Shown: positions 7,519 to 16,168 of the stretch, piece after piece
How positions within the stretch are numbered: position 1 is the first letter of the stretch
Layout: every line of letters begins with the position of its first letter
NCBI GenBank assembly: GCA_029959615.1
Contig: JASCOD010000006.1
Location: 62,001-126,000 of the forward strand
Direction of reading: 5' to 3'
DNA: 64,000 bases
Origin: Flavobacteriaceae bacterium PS02338
GTDB lineage: Bacteria > Bacteroidota > Bacteroidia > Sphingobacteriales > Sphingobacteriaceae
The notes under the pieces: model-generated
Databases searched by the model: none
What the model was told of the DNA's origin: nothing
What the model saw: only the letters and a program-made list of their open reading frames with translations
Program-made: the position numbers and the translations under genes

Positions 7519-8711
7519 TGAAAAAAATACTTACATACGTCATTTTCATTGCTGTTATTATTTTTTCGGGAAATCCTAAAGTATTTGCCCAGGTTGTTAA
7601 TAACGGTGTAACGTTATTTTTGGATCAAAATGCGGTGTTGTATATTGGAGATAAGTATGTGAATAAAAGTGGTACGGTAAAAAATAACGGTGAAATGATA
7701 TTGGCGGCAGATTGGGAAAATAATGGCTCTTCTGCATTTGATTTGGCTTCGTCTGGTTTAGTTAAGTTTACGGCAAAATACGCCACTCTTTACGGTACTG
7801 GTGCCACAAGTTTTCCAAAGTTGTCGTTCAGTGGAAAAGGTGTTTTTGAAATCAAAAGTGATGTATATGCTCGTTTGTCTCTTGATTTGGACGATGCCGA
7901 ATTACAATTAAAGGACTCTCAGTTGACCTTGGAGAATTATAATCCTACGGTGTTATACAGAAATAAAGGTTTTATCAATACCATTGGAAAAGGTTTGTTT
8001 GTAAGGGTGATGGCCAATAATCAAACTTATCTGTATCCACTGGGTTCCAGTAAATTAGATTTAATGCGCTTTGTTTCTCTTAAGCCTAAAGATGGATACA
8101 TATTGGGAGTTTCTATGTTAGATAAAGATGCGACCATGGATGGCTACGGACGAATGAGTAAAACAGCCAGTGTTTCGGATATCAATGACAGCTATTATCA
8201 TACGGTAAAAAATATAAAGGGTAATGGTATCGTGGATGTTAATTTTTTTACCTCTTCTAACGAAAAATTTAATAATCTAGTTAACTGGACAAGTGCTGGT
8301 ATTTGGGATAAGGTGGCTTCTGTAAAACTTCAGGATAACATGGCTTTTGCGCCAAGTTTAAATAAGATGCTTAATTACGAGGGGGCTAAGTTTGCATTAA
8401 ATGTTGAAGTTCCTTTCGCATTGGCTAATGTGTCAAGCGTTAGTCAGTTGTCTTTTTATAACGCCTTTTCTCCCGATGGAGATGGAAAAAACGATACTTG
8501 GGAAGTCAAAAATATAGATGTCTTTCCAGATAACGACTTAAAAGTTTTCGATAGGTCTGGAAATTTGGTTTATAGAGTAAATAGCTATAATTCATCTAAA
8601 TATTGGGATGGAAATAATGTTGCGTCTGGTACTTATATGTATATTTTGAGAGTTAAAATAGATGGTAAGGACGAGTATTTCAAAGGTTCGATAACAATGG
8701 TGAAGAATTAA
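7518..8711 (+). CDS. Secreted protein with type B T9SS sorting domain (gliding motility-associated C-terminal domain)
   Basis: 397 residues. Signal peptide about 1-25. The body (26-310) is rich in beta-strand and Asn/Gly turns and matches no family I recognise. The C-terminus (about 312-397) is a type B sorting domain: FNAFSPDGDGKNDTWEV-like start (YNAFSPDGDGKNDTW here), VFDRSGNLVY, YWDGNNVASGTYMYIL and the final KGSITMVKN. Type B domains direct export through the type IX system and work with a dedicated PorP/SprF partner, which is the next gene. The start ATG shares a base with the collagen-like stop. It may anchor or chaperone the collagen-like rod at the surface (inference). Confidence 0.88.
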   Translation: MKKILTYVIFIAVIIFSGNPKVFAQVVNNGVTLFLDQNAVLYIGDKYVNKSGTVKNNGEMILAADWENNGSSAFDLASSGLVKFTAKYATLYGTGATSFPKLSFSGKGVFEIKSDVYARLSLDLDDAELQLKDSQLTLENYNPTVLYRNKGFINTIGKGLFVRVMANNQTYLYPLGSSKLDLMRFVSLKPKDGYILGVSMLDKDATMDGYGRMSKTASVSDINDSYYHTVKNIKGNGIVDVNFFTSSNEKFNNLVNWTSAGIWDKVASVKLQDNMAFAPSLNKMLNYEGAKFALNVEVPFALANVSSVSQLSFYNAFSPDGDGKNDTWEVKNIDVFPDNDLKVFDRSGNLVYRVNSYNSSKYWDGNNVASGTYMYILRVKIDGKDEYFKGSITMVKN

Positions 8712-8715
8712 AAGG

Positions 8716-9693
8716 ATGAGAAGATTTTTACTCCAATTTTTGATTATTGTTTGTCCTCTTGCTTCCATGTCGCAAAATGAGGTTACCTATAGCCAGTACA
8801 TGTTTAACAATTTGCTGGTTAATCCGGCTTATGCAGGATATAAGGAAGATATCAATATTAACCTACTTAGCAGAAATCAATGGGTAGGTATTAAGGGCGC
8901 CCCAACTACACAGTCTTTAATTGCCGACGGTGCATTTTTCAATAATAAGAACGTAGGCTTAGGGTTGTCTGTTTTAAATGATCGAGTGGGTATACAAGGA
9001 CAGACTGCTATCATGGCTAACTATGCCTATCGTTTGCCTGTGGGAGGAGAAGGAAGGCTAAGCTTTGGTATTGGGATAGGTGCCATCCAGTTCTCGCTAA
9101 ATAGCGATAAAGCAATTATCGGAGACCCAACAGATGCTACTTTTAGTGGTACTCAAAATTATCTTTCTCCAGATGCAAAATTAGGTATACATTATAGCGA
9201 CGATATTTTTTATGCGGGGCTATCGGCAAACAACTTATTGACAACTGCATTAAATAAAAATAATCAACAGGCAAGATTTGTGATTTTGCCGCCTGTTCAC
9301 ATTTTCTTAACAGCGGGAGCAATAATAAATGTTAATGAAAATGTGAAAATGAAGCCCTCAATTATGTTGCGTGATGACCCCCAAAGTATGGGTAATTTCG
9401 ATGTAAATGCATCTTTTTTGTTTAAGGATGTTCTTTGGTTAGGGGGCTCTTATCGGATGGGTGTGGATATGTGGAAAAAAACTAACAATTTAAATGCAAC
9501 TTTTCAACAAAATTCGCTTGTTGGATTAGTTGAGGTTTTTGTTGCAAAACAGTTTAGGATTGGATATGCGTACGACTATAATTTGTCAGACTTAAATTCA
9601 TATTCATCCGGAAGCCATGAAATATCATTAGGCTTTACTATTGGGAACAAAAACTATAGAAGCAATGCTTTAACTACTCCGCGGTACTTTTAA
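8716..9693 (+). CDS. PorP/SprF family outer-membrane protein (T9SS)
   Basis: 325 residues. A signal peptide (1-19) is followed by the family signature NEVTYSQYMFNNLLVNPAYAGYKE and NRNQWVGIKGAPTTQ-like text (SRNQWVGIKGAPTTQSL), then alternating beta-strands of a barrel (GLGLSVLNDRVGIQG and others). SprF in Flavobacterium is needed to secrete the type B protein SprB, and PorP is needed for T9SS in Porphyromonas. Here it lies four bases after a type B cargo gene and 12 bases before a PorE-like gene, so it is probably the dedicated partner for this module rather than the core PorP. Confidence 0.92.
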   Translation: MRRFLLQFLIIVCPLASMSQNEVTYSQYMFNNLLVNPAYAGYKEDININLLSRNQWVGIKGAPTTQSLIADGAFFNNKNVGLGLSVLNDRVGIQGQTAIMANYAYRLPVGGEGRLSFGIGIGAIQFSLNSDKAIIGDPTDATFSGTQNYLSPDAKLGIHYSDDIFYAGLSANNLLTTALNKNNQQARFVILPPVHIFLTAGAIINVNENVKMKPSIMLRDDPQSMGNFDVNASFLFKDVLWLGGSYRMGVDMWKKTNNLNATFQQNSLVGLVEVFVAKQFRIGYAYDYNLSDLNSYSSGSHEISLGFTIGNKNYRSNALTTPRYF

Positions 9694-9705
9694 CGCAGAG
9701 TTTCT

Positions 9706-11685
9706 ATGATATTTAAAAGGTTTTTCAGGGTTCTTGCTCTTTTCTTGCTCGTTTATCTGCTGCCATCTGTACTTTTTTCTGATGATATTAAAGAAGCCGA
9801 TAAACTTTATAAACAGCTCGATTATAAGTATGCTTTAGAGATTTATGAGAAAATCATGAAAGCTAATCCGAGTGTGGAAATCGCTCAGAAAGTAGCAAAT
9901 TGTTACCGATTCATTAATAATACAGAAGCTGCGGAGATTTGGTATAAAAAAGCAACCAGTTATTCAGGTGCTTCTTCAGAGAATTACCTGTACCTAGCGG
10001 AAGTATTAAAACAGAACGGAAAATTTGACGAAGCTGCTAGTAACTTTATTTTATGGGGTCAGAAGAATCCCACACAAAGTAAAGAAGCCCAAAAGCAAGC
10101 TAATATTTGTGAGGTAGCTAAAGTTTGGGCCGAAAATCCAGATGTAGGTGCGATAGTAGAAAATGAGATAGGTTTTAATTCAGAAAACTCTGATTTTAGT
10201 CCGGCAAGATTCGGATCGGATATCATCCTTATTTCCGATAGATGGCAAAAAAATAAACGTGGCGAAGAGGTTTATGGTTGGACAGGAAATCCTTATCTGA
10301 AAATTTATAGTGCCTCTACTTCATCTAAGCAGGTAAATATTTTTAAAGGATCCATTAATAAAGGATTTCATAGTGGACCAGTGGCTGCATATCCTAGTCT
10401 AGATACTGTTATTTTCACCAGGGCGGTGATGTCTGCAAATAAGAAGATGAAAGTTGGGGATGCTGGAAAACAGTACCTATTGGTGGCTGTAAAAAAAGGA
10501 GATGAATGGGTGTCCAAATATAAATTGCCATTTAATAACGAAGGTCTGTTCTCGGTTCAACATCCGGCTTTATCGCCTGATGGAAAGATTTTGTATTTTG
10601 CCTCTGACATGCCGGGTGGTTATGGTGGTATGGATTTGTACTACAGTGAGAAACTGCCAAATGGTAGTTGGACACAGCCGTTAAACTGCGGCAATCAAAT
10701 CAATACGCCACAAGATGACGTGTTTCCAACAGTAAGGCAAGATGGAAAGTTTTATTTTGCTTCTAAAGGGCATATTGGGATGGGTGGTTTAGATGTTTTT
10801 TCTGCAGTTGGTAGTAAAAATAATTTTGATCATATTGAGAACCTTAGAGCTCCACTTAATTCGTCAAAAGATGATTTTGGGATATTGTTTAATAACGATT
10901 TGAAAACGGGGTATTTGTCGAGCAATAGGAATGGAGGTGTTGGTTTGGATGATATTTACAGATTTACAACGGGTATTAAAGCAGAGCCTAAATCACAAGA
11001 GAAAATATATGCGGTAAACGGATTGGTTATTGAAAAAGGTACGAATGCACCCATCGCTGGTTTAGAGATTTTATTGATCAACAAAGATACTAGGGCTGAA
11101 ACTAAAATATTGTCTGATGCGCAGGGTAAGTTCGCTTTTACACTAGAAAAGGAAACTGATTATTTGGTAAAGGGAAATCCACAACAGTATTTTACCACGC
11201 AAACAGGTGAAATTTCTACCAAGGGTATCAATCAATCTACCATTTATGATATTAGGTTTGAATTAGAACGTTCTAAGGATGTCTTTACCGTTAAACTAAA
11301 CAATATCTTCTACGATTTTAACAAGTGGAATATCAGACAGGATGCTGTAAATGATTTAAATAAAGTAAATGACTTTATGGCAAGTATGTTAAATGTGAAA
11401 ATGGAATTGGTAGCACATACAGATGCAAGAGGAACGTTAGCCTATAATCAGCTGCTCTCGGAAAAAAGAGCTGCTAGTGCGATGGATTATCTGATTAACA
11501 AAGGAGTGTCCGCCGATAGGTTGAGCGCAATTGGTAAAGGCGAAACAGAATTGCTAAATCAGTGCGCCGATGGCATTAAATGTACAGAAGAACAGCACCA
11601 GCTTAACCGACGAACAGAGTTTAAAATTGTGAGAATAACACCGGTAGTGGCAATGACCAAAATCTCAAAATCACAAATGAATTAA
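9706..11685 (+). CDS. PorE-like OmpA family protein: TPR, beta-propeller, regulatory-like and OmpA domains
   Basis: 659 residues. Signal peptide about 1-25; TPR-like helices about 27-145; PD40/WD40-type propeller about 155-425 (HPALSPDGKILYFASDMPGG, DDVFPTVRQDGKFYFASKGH, DDFGILFNNDLKTGYLSSNR); carboxypeptidase-regulatory-like domain about 433-515; OmpA C-terminal peptidoglycan-binding domain about 525-650 with VAHTDARGTLAYNQLLSEKR and LNRRTEFKIVR. This is the domain order of Porphyromonas PorE, an outer-membrane-to-peptidoglycan T9SS component. As the last gene of the module it probably tethers the PorP complex to the cell wall. A terminator follows at 11709. Confidence 0.9.
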   Translation: MIFKRFFRVLALFLLVYLLPSVLFSDDIKEADKLYKQLDYKYALEIYEKIMKANPSVEIAQKVANCYRFINNTEAAEIWYKKATSYSGASSENYLYLAEVLKQNGKFDEAASNFILWGQKNPTQSKEAQKQANICEVAKVWAENPDVGAIVENEIGFNSENSDFSPARFGSDIILISDRWQKNKRGEEVYGWTGNPYLKIYSASTSSKQVNIFKGSINKGFHSGPVAAYPSLDTVIFTRAVMSANKKMKVGDAGKQYLLVAVKKGDEWVSKYKLPFNNEGLFSVQHPALSPDGKILYFASDMPGGYGGMDLYYSEKLPNGSWTQPLNCGNQINTPQDDVFPTVRQDGKFYFASKGHIGMGGLDVFSAVGSKNNFDHIENLRAPLNSSKDDFGILFNNDLKTGYLSSNRNGGVGLDDIYRFTTGIKAEPKSQEKIYAVNGLVIEKGTNAPIAGLEILLINKDTRAETKILSDAQGKFAFTLEKETDYLVKGNPQQYFTTQTGEISTKGINQSTIYDIRFELERSKDVFTVKLNNIFYDFNKWNIRQDAVNDLNKVNDFMASMLNVKMELVAHTDARGTLAYNQLLSEKRAASAMDYLINKGVSADRLSAIGKGETELLNQCADGIKCTEEQHQLNRRTEFKIVRITPVVAMTKISKSQMN

Positions 11686-11708
11686 TTATTAACACACAAT
11701 TATATATT

Positions 11709-11739
11709 AAATCCTCTGGTAATACCAGAGGATTTTTTT
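11709..11739 (+). terminator. Strong terminator of the collagen/T9SS operon
   Basis: A 12-base stem (AAATCCTCTGGT with ACCAGAGGATTT) around the loop AAT runs into a T tract at 11733-11739. It closes the four-gene module that starts at 4867. Confidence 0.9.
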
Positions 11740-11767
11740 ATGCGCTTATTTCGTCCTTTTAGAATCA

Positions 11768-11800
11768 AGACTTACGAAGTTTTTAAAACTTCGTAAGTCT
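11768..11800. repeat. Dispersed palindrome, copy 1 (AGACTTACGAAGT family)
   Basis: Perfect 16-base arms, AGACTTACGAAGTTTT and its complement, around one base. A second copy with 13-base perfect arms is at 53140-53172. Confidence 0.75.
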
Positions 11801-11872
11801 CTATACGCCTATGATGTACTTTTAAAACTGATGCTAAAATAAATTCAGAATAATGGAGTTTAGTTTAGCGTC

Positions 11873-11893
11873 ACCCTGAATTTATTTCAGGGT
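11873..11893. repeat. Inverted repeat ACCCTGAA/TTCAGGGT
   Basis: Eight-base perfect arms around TTTAT. The right half (AATTTATTTCAGGGTCAG) recurs at about 50388-50404, so it is part of a dispersed family. It lies between convergent operons, and could also help terminate bcp transcription. Confidence 0.55.
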
Positions 11894-11947
11894 CAGTATT
11901 GCAATTATTTTATCGTAGTATTAATAATTAGCAAAATAAGATTTAAA

Positions 11948-12409
11948 TTATCCTATTAATTCTAACACCTGAGCGGTAGAGTTTTTGGTATCTACTTTTT
12001 TGATGATATGGGCAATGTTTCCCTCTTCATCAATTACAAAAGTAGCTCTATTGGTGCCCATGTATTTTTTGCCATACATATTCTTTTCGCCCCATACGCC
12101 GTAAGCTTCTACAATTTGCTTGTCGGTATCAGCTAATAAAGTAAAAGGTAAATTGTGTTTGGTAATAAACTTTTGATGTGACTTTTCATCGTCTACACTA
12201 ACACCTAACACTTCAATTCCTTTGGCTTGTAGACCTTGGTAGTTATCTCTAAAATCACAAGCTTCGGCAGTGCAACCAGGGGTGTCATCTTTTGGATAGA
12301 AGTATAACACTACTTTTTTGCCTTTAAACTGATCTAAAGTAACCATGTTTCCATTTTGGTCTTTAGCTGAAAATGCAGGGGCTTTAACGCCTTCTTGTAA
12401 TATGCTCAT
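11948..12409 (-). CDS. bcp: Thioredoxin-dependent thiol peroxidase (Bcp-type peroxiredoxin)
   Basis: 153 residues, standard for Bcp/PrxQ. It reduces hydrogen peroxide and organic hydroperoxides in the cytoplasm using thioredoxin. The active-site stretch FYPKDDTPGCTAEACDFRD carries the peroxidatic Cys46 and, five residues on, Cys51, the pattern of the atypical two-cysteine enzymes. FTLLADTDKQIVEAYGVWGE and TFVIDEEGNI are typical. It has no signal peptide. It sits 74 bases downstream of the M23 peptidase gene on the same strand, so it may be transcribed from there or from its own promoter. Confidence 0.95.
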   Translation of the reverse strand: MSILQEGVKAPAFSAKDQNGNMVTLDQFKGKKVVLYFYPKDDTPGCTAEACDFRDNYQGLQAKGIEVLGVSVDDEKSHQKFITKHNLPFTLLADTDKQIVEAYGVWGEKNMYGKKYMGTNRATFVIDEEGNIAHIIKKVDTKNSTAQVLELIG

Positions 12410-12483
12410 ATCTTATAATGATTGAATGGTGAAATTTTGAATGATTAAATAATACTTCATATCATCGGACTTCTAGCTTCCGA

Positions 12484-14211
12484 CTAACGATAAAATTCAA
12501 TTGTGTATCTTTTGGTATTGTCTTTCATGTCAACAACAAGCAATTCGAGAGTATGTTTACCGGTGCTTGTTCTTTCATCAAAATTATGCCAAAGGTTGGC
12601 GGTCTTGGTGTCAAATTCCATCAATACCCACTTACCATCGATATAGCCATTAAAGCTTTTGATGCCAGATAAAGCGTCGCTAATTTTAAAGCTCATTTTG
12701 CTAATCCCCGCCATATTTTTGCCATTGGCAATATTTACAGGTACTATATTTGGCGCAATGGTATCTATCGCTATAAAAAAGCTGCCAAAAGTACGTGGTT
12801 TTGTTTTAACCCAGCCATTTTCAAAATATCCACCTTGTGAATAACGATTGCTGTTCACGATTAATGCTTTGTTTTGATGCTTGATCACGGAGCTGTCGGC
12901 TTTTATCCAAAGTTCAAAGCCGGTATGTAAGGGGGTGAAATTGTTGTGGATGTGATGTATTTCCGAAAATGCATTTTGCTGGGGTTTAGCTGTTTTTTTA
13001 TACAGGAAATTTAAATCGTTGTATAATGTACCCTTTGGCAAAATTACCTTTACGTCTTCCATACTAAACTCGTTTGTTTTGTTGTAATTGAAACTAGTTC
13101 CCAATGGTAATTGAGGTGTATTGATAACGGCTTTTGGATCAGCTAAAACATTAAACGCTAATGAGCTTTTATTGCCTTTGGCATCGCTAATGGTGTATTT
13201 AACGGTGTGTGTCTTGCCATCGTTAAACGTAATACGACCGCTATTTACCAAATTAAAGTAAATCTGTAGCGGATTTCCGGGATCTACAAAGCTCTTTTGT
13301 ATACTTTGTTTGGTACGAAGATAAGTTGGGTAATCAATATGTGAATTGATCGCTTTACTATTGTCGAATGTAAATCTCTCTAGTGCCGATGTGTATACAA
13401 TAATACCATCAACGGCTAATTCGATTGCATATGCTCCATTGTTGCCCGAAGGTCCATTGTGTTTGTCGTTTACCACAATTCCAAAACCAACTTCACCATT
13501 TAAATTAATGGTGTTCACTTGATTAAGTTTGTAATTCCCACTGCTGCCAGCAACTTGAAAATATTGCTTTGGTGTAAACTCGTTAAAAGGTTTGCCATTG
13601 AGTCTATAAACATACATGGCATGAATGGTAGGGGGAATGTTATCGGGAATGCTGATGCCCAATAACTGAGGGTTAATGGTTGCTTCTGTTTTGCTGTCGC
13701 GAATTTCGAAATGCAAATGAGGTCCGCCAGAGCTGCCGGTATTGCCAGTGTAGGCAATCACCTCACCTTTTCTCACCGGAATAAGGTCTGCCGAAGGAAA
13801 CTCATCGATCTCGTAAGAGGTTTTCTTGTATTGGATGTTTTTTACTAGTTGGGCAATTTTAGGATTGAATCTCGATAAATGTCCATAAACCGTAGTGTAA
13901 CCATTGGTATGGGTGATATACAAAGCTAATCCGAAGCCACTGTTTTGTACCCTTAAACGAGAAATGAAACCGTCGGCTGGTGCATAAACAGGATAGCCAA
14001 TTCGTTGGTTAGTCCTAAAATCTATTCCCGAATGAAAGTGATTGGCTCTCAACTCTCCAAAAGAGCCTGCCAAAGCTGGCGGCTCAATGTCCAGCGGCGA
14101 GCGGAAATCAGTTAACGGATAGGTGTTACTGCTATAAGTTTGTTGCGCTTTTAAAGGTAAGGAGATAACAACAGAAAGTATAAGAGAAAAAAAGGTAATG
14201 TAATTACGCAT
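12484..14211 (-). CDS. Secreted M23 family (LytM) metallopeptidase with long C-terminal region
   Basis: 575 residues from the ATG at 14211 (a TTG one codon upstream is less likely). Signal peptide about 1-22. The M23 domain, about 50-185, has HSGIDFR (zinc ligands H60 and D64), YGHLSRF and GPHLHFEIRD (HxH), so the zinc site is complete and it should cut peptidoglycan cross-links. The remaining 380 residues include Ig-like or beta-rich stretches (VKYTISDAKGNKSS; SGIKSFNGYIDGKWV; GKHTLELLVVDMKDN). It starts six bases after the FAH gene stop, so the two are co-transcribed. Confidence 0.88.
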   Translation of the reverse strand: MRNYITFFSLILSVVISLPLKAQQTYSSNTYPLTDFRSPLDIEPPALAGSFGELRANHFHSGIDFRTNQRIGYPVYAPADGFISRLRVQNSGFGLALYITHTNGYTTVYGHLSRFNPKIAQLVKNIQYKKTSYEIDEFPSADLIPVRKGEVIAYTGNTGSSGGPHLHFEIRDSKTEATINPQLLGISIPDNIPPTIHAMYVYRLNGKPFNEFTPKQYFQVAGSSGNYKLNQVNTINLNGEVGFGIVVNDKHNGPSGNNGAYAIELAVDGIIVYTSALERFTFDNSKAINSHIDYPTYLRTKQSIQKSFVDPGNPLQIYFNLVNSGRITFNDGKTHTVKYTISDAKGNKSSLAFNVLADPKAVINTPQLPLGTSFNYNKTNEFSMEDVKVILPKGTLYNDLNFLYKKTAKPQQNAFSEIHHIHNNFTPLHTGFELWIKADSSVIKHQNKALIVNSNRYSQGGYFENGWVKTKPRTFGSFFIAIDTIAPNIVPVNIANGKNMAGISKMSFKISDALSGIKSFNGYIDGKWVLMEFDTKTANLWHNFDERTSTGKHTLELLVVDMKDNTKRYTIEFYR

Positions 14212-14217
14212 CAAAAA

Positions 14218-14829
14218 TTATTTTATTTCGAAATTAAGGAGTTGTTTGTCTTCTAGCCAGGCTTCTAGTTTGTCGCCCTGATTTACTTTGCCTACGCCTT
14301 CTGGAGTTCCGGTGAAAATCAGATCTCCCTTTTTTAAGGTGATATACTGAGATACAAAGGCTATGATCTTCTCAAACGAAAACAAGAGATTTGCAGTATG
14401 TCCGTTTTGTTTGCTTTCTCCATTTTTCTTCAACTCAAATCTTAAATCGTATAGGTTGCTATAATCGCTTTTTGACAAGAAATTGCTAATTACTGCCGAG
14501 TTGTCAAAAGCTTTTGCTAATTCCCAAGGTAAGCCTTTTTCTTTATGCTCTGCTTGGATATCTCTTGCTGTAAAATCAATCCCTAAACCAATTTCTTCGT
14601 AATAATTAGCGGCAAATTTTTCCGCAATATGTTTGCCTTCCTTACAGATCTTAAGCACTACTTCCAGCTCGTAATGCACATCATTAGAAAAATCTGGAAT
14701 ATAAAAAGGTTTATTGTCTTTTAAAACAGCAGTATCTGGTTTTAAAAATATAATTGGTTTTGTAGGAATAGCATTATTTAGCTCTGCAGCATGTGCAGCG
14801 TAGTTTCTACCTATTGCAATAATTTTCAT
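14218..14829 (-). CDS. Fumarylacetoacetate hydrolase (FAH) family protein
   Basis: 203 residues, the length of the short FAH-fold enzymes (acylpyruvate hydrolases, oxaloacetate decarboxylases, 2-hydroxyhepta-2,4-diene-dioate isomerases). Visible landmarks are IGRNYAAHAAEL, the metal-ligand region YELEVVLKICKEGKHI, GIDFTARDIQ, GLPWELAKAFDNSAV and the family-typical GDLIFTGTPEGVGKV. Metal-dependent C-C bond cleavage of a small 2-oxo acid is likely; the substrate cannot be read. It is the first gene of a pair with the M23 peptidase. Confidence 0.9.
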   Translation of the reverse strand: MKIIAIGRNYAAHAAELNNAIPTKPIIFLKPDTAVLKDNKPFYIPDFSNDVHYELEVVLKICKEGKHIAEKFAANYYEEIGLGIDFTARDIQAEHKEKGLPWELAKAFDNSAVISNFLSKSDYSNLYDLRFELKKNGESKQNGHTANLLFSFEKIIAFVSQYITLKKGDLIFTGTPEGVGKVNQGDKLEAWLEDKQLLNFEIK

Positions 14830-15473
14830 TTTTTTAATTTTGTTTTCATGAAGTAAAACATGATTTAAAAATCCATTTTGTGATTCTATAAATCACGATG
14901 GTTTCATTAAACAAAAGTAAGGTTAATTGTTGAATTGGTTGATCGTTTAACCACTATTTACAGGGAAATTGCTTTTAAGATTTTATCTTACTGCTGAGCA
15001 AGGGTTTTTATGTTGGAAAAGTAATGGGAAAACTCGCTGGACTATATATATGAGATTTGGAAAGGCCTTTTTTTTGATTTTAAATGATTGTTAGCCTTAT
15101 GCTTTTTTTAACCCTCAAATTTTTAAGATCGATTTCGTTGGAGAGCGAGATTAAGCTTTGTGGGGCAGCTACAATTTCATATCTTTAGATGCACGTTTAG
15201 CCAAGGGGATTCATTCTTGATCCATCTCTAAGTCCACCTGAAGTCCACATCTACTCCACCTCAAATCCACATCAAATCCACGGTTGCCCTAATGTTGCTA
15301 TAGTCTTGCCCCGTAGTTGCTAGTACATCTATTGTGTATAGCTTTTGCATCTCTACATCATTATTTTACCTATGGCTAAAATTTTCAAATGCACAACAGG
15401 TTAACATTTTATAGAAGTGATTTCCTGCTATTATTTATGGTTAAATAGTGGAAGTGGCTTGGCTAGCTAGCAA
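14830..15473. other. 644-base intergenic stretch without a recognisable gene
   Basis: No coding frame of note on either strand. It holds a cluster of 11-bp direct repeats (15220-15285) and several short T tracts. I see no tRNA, riboswitch or convincing terminator. Both neighbours are on the minus strand, so the promoter of the FAH gene should lie near its left end, but no TAnnTTTG was found there. Confidence 0.6.
15220..15285. repeat. Six tandem 11-bp direct repeats
   Basis: Units atccatctcta, agtccacctga, agtccacatct, actccacctca, aatccacatca and aatccacggtt share the core TCCA(C/T)NTCA in an exact 11-base register, about one helical turn. Could be a protein-binding cluster or a small satellite. 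Confidence 0.7.
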
Positions 15474-15974
15474 TTAAAGTACAGATATTCTTTTAATCAC
15501 AGGCTCTCCGCCAGCAACGATGCGAAGGAAATAAATTCCAGCATTAAGTTTAGCGGGCATATTGTACGTTTTGGTGTGCTCACCATGCTGAACTCTTTCG
15601 TTAGCCAGTGTTATAATATCATTGCCCAACAAATCTGTGATTTTAATAGAAAGATTGGTTTCTTTTTCTAAACGCAGATTGATATTCAATTGTTCAACAA
15701 CAGGGTTAGGGTATATTTTAAGGATGGTAAGCGTTCTCCCTGTTTTTTCTCTGTTACTATCGTTATTGTTAGCTAATGAAGAATAATTAGGCCTATAGGT
15801 AGGTACGCTTCCTTTAATTACCGGAATTCTGCTTACCGCTTTGGCTTTTGGTTTTAAGGAAATTTTATTAGAGTCTATTTTCTGAGCGAAAGCAGTAGCA
15901 CATAGTGAGATCAGCAATGCCATAAGGAATGCCAATTTGTTACTGAGCGCTATTTTTACTCTGTTTGCTTTCAT
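15474..15974 (-). CDS. Small secreted protein with type A T9SS sorting domain
   Basis: 166 residues. A long signal peptide ends at about 31 (CATAFAQ). Only about 50 residues follow before the sorting domain; they are basic and proline-containing (KPKAKAVSRIPVIKGS, VPTYRPNYSSL). The C-terminus (about 84-166) is a classic type A domain: LKIYPNPVVEQLNINL, SIKITDLLGNDIITL, LNAGIYFLRI and a final KRISVL. The mature passenger would be extremely small once the sorting domain is removed, which is unusual; it may be a surface peptide or a decayed larger cargo. Transcribed alone. Confidence 0.85.
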   Translation of the reverse strand: MKANRVKIALSNKLAFLMALLISLCATAFAQKIDSNKISLKPKAKAVSRIPVIKGSVPTYRPNYSSLANNNDSNREKTGRTLTILKIYPNPVVEQLNINLRLEKETNLSIKITDLLGNDIITLANERVQHGEHTKTYNMPAKLNAGIYFLRIVAGGEPVIKRISVL

Positions 15975-16145
15975 TTAAATGTTCCACAAAAATATAAATA
16001 ATTAAACAAAGAAATCAAACAAAAAGAAGAGTTATATTATTATTTAACAATATTTAACAGGCAGGATTTGGAGTTGGTTCGGGATAGGTTTTTGTTTAAA
16101 AAAAAGCTTTTAATTCGAAATCAGTTTTAATCTTGATTATTTATG

Positions 16146-16153
16146 TAATTTTG
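16146..16153 (+). promoter_or_regulatory. -7 promoter element of kup, which argues for a GTG start
   Basis: TAATTTTG matches TAnnTTTG exactly and lies 15 bases before the GTG at 16169. The upstream TTG at 16133 would then precede transcription and cannot be the start. Confidence 0.55.
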
Positions 16154-16168
16154 TTCAAAATTTTTCAC

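Noticed and set aside
16133..16168. TTG start of kup at 16133
   Set aside because: An exact -7 box at 16146-16153 lies after it, and the GTG at 16169 gives the usual MSSHK start.
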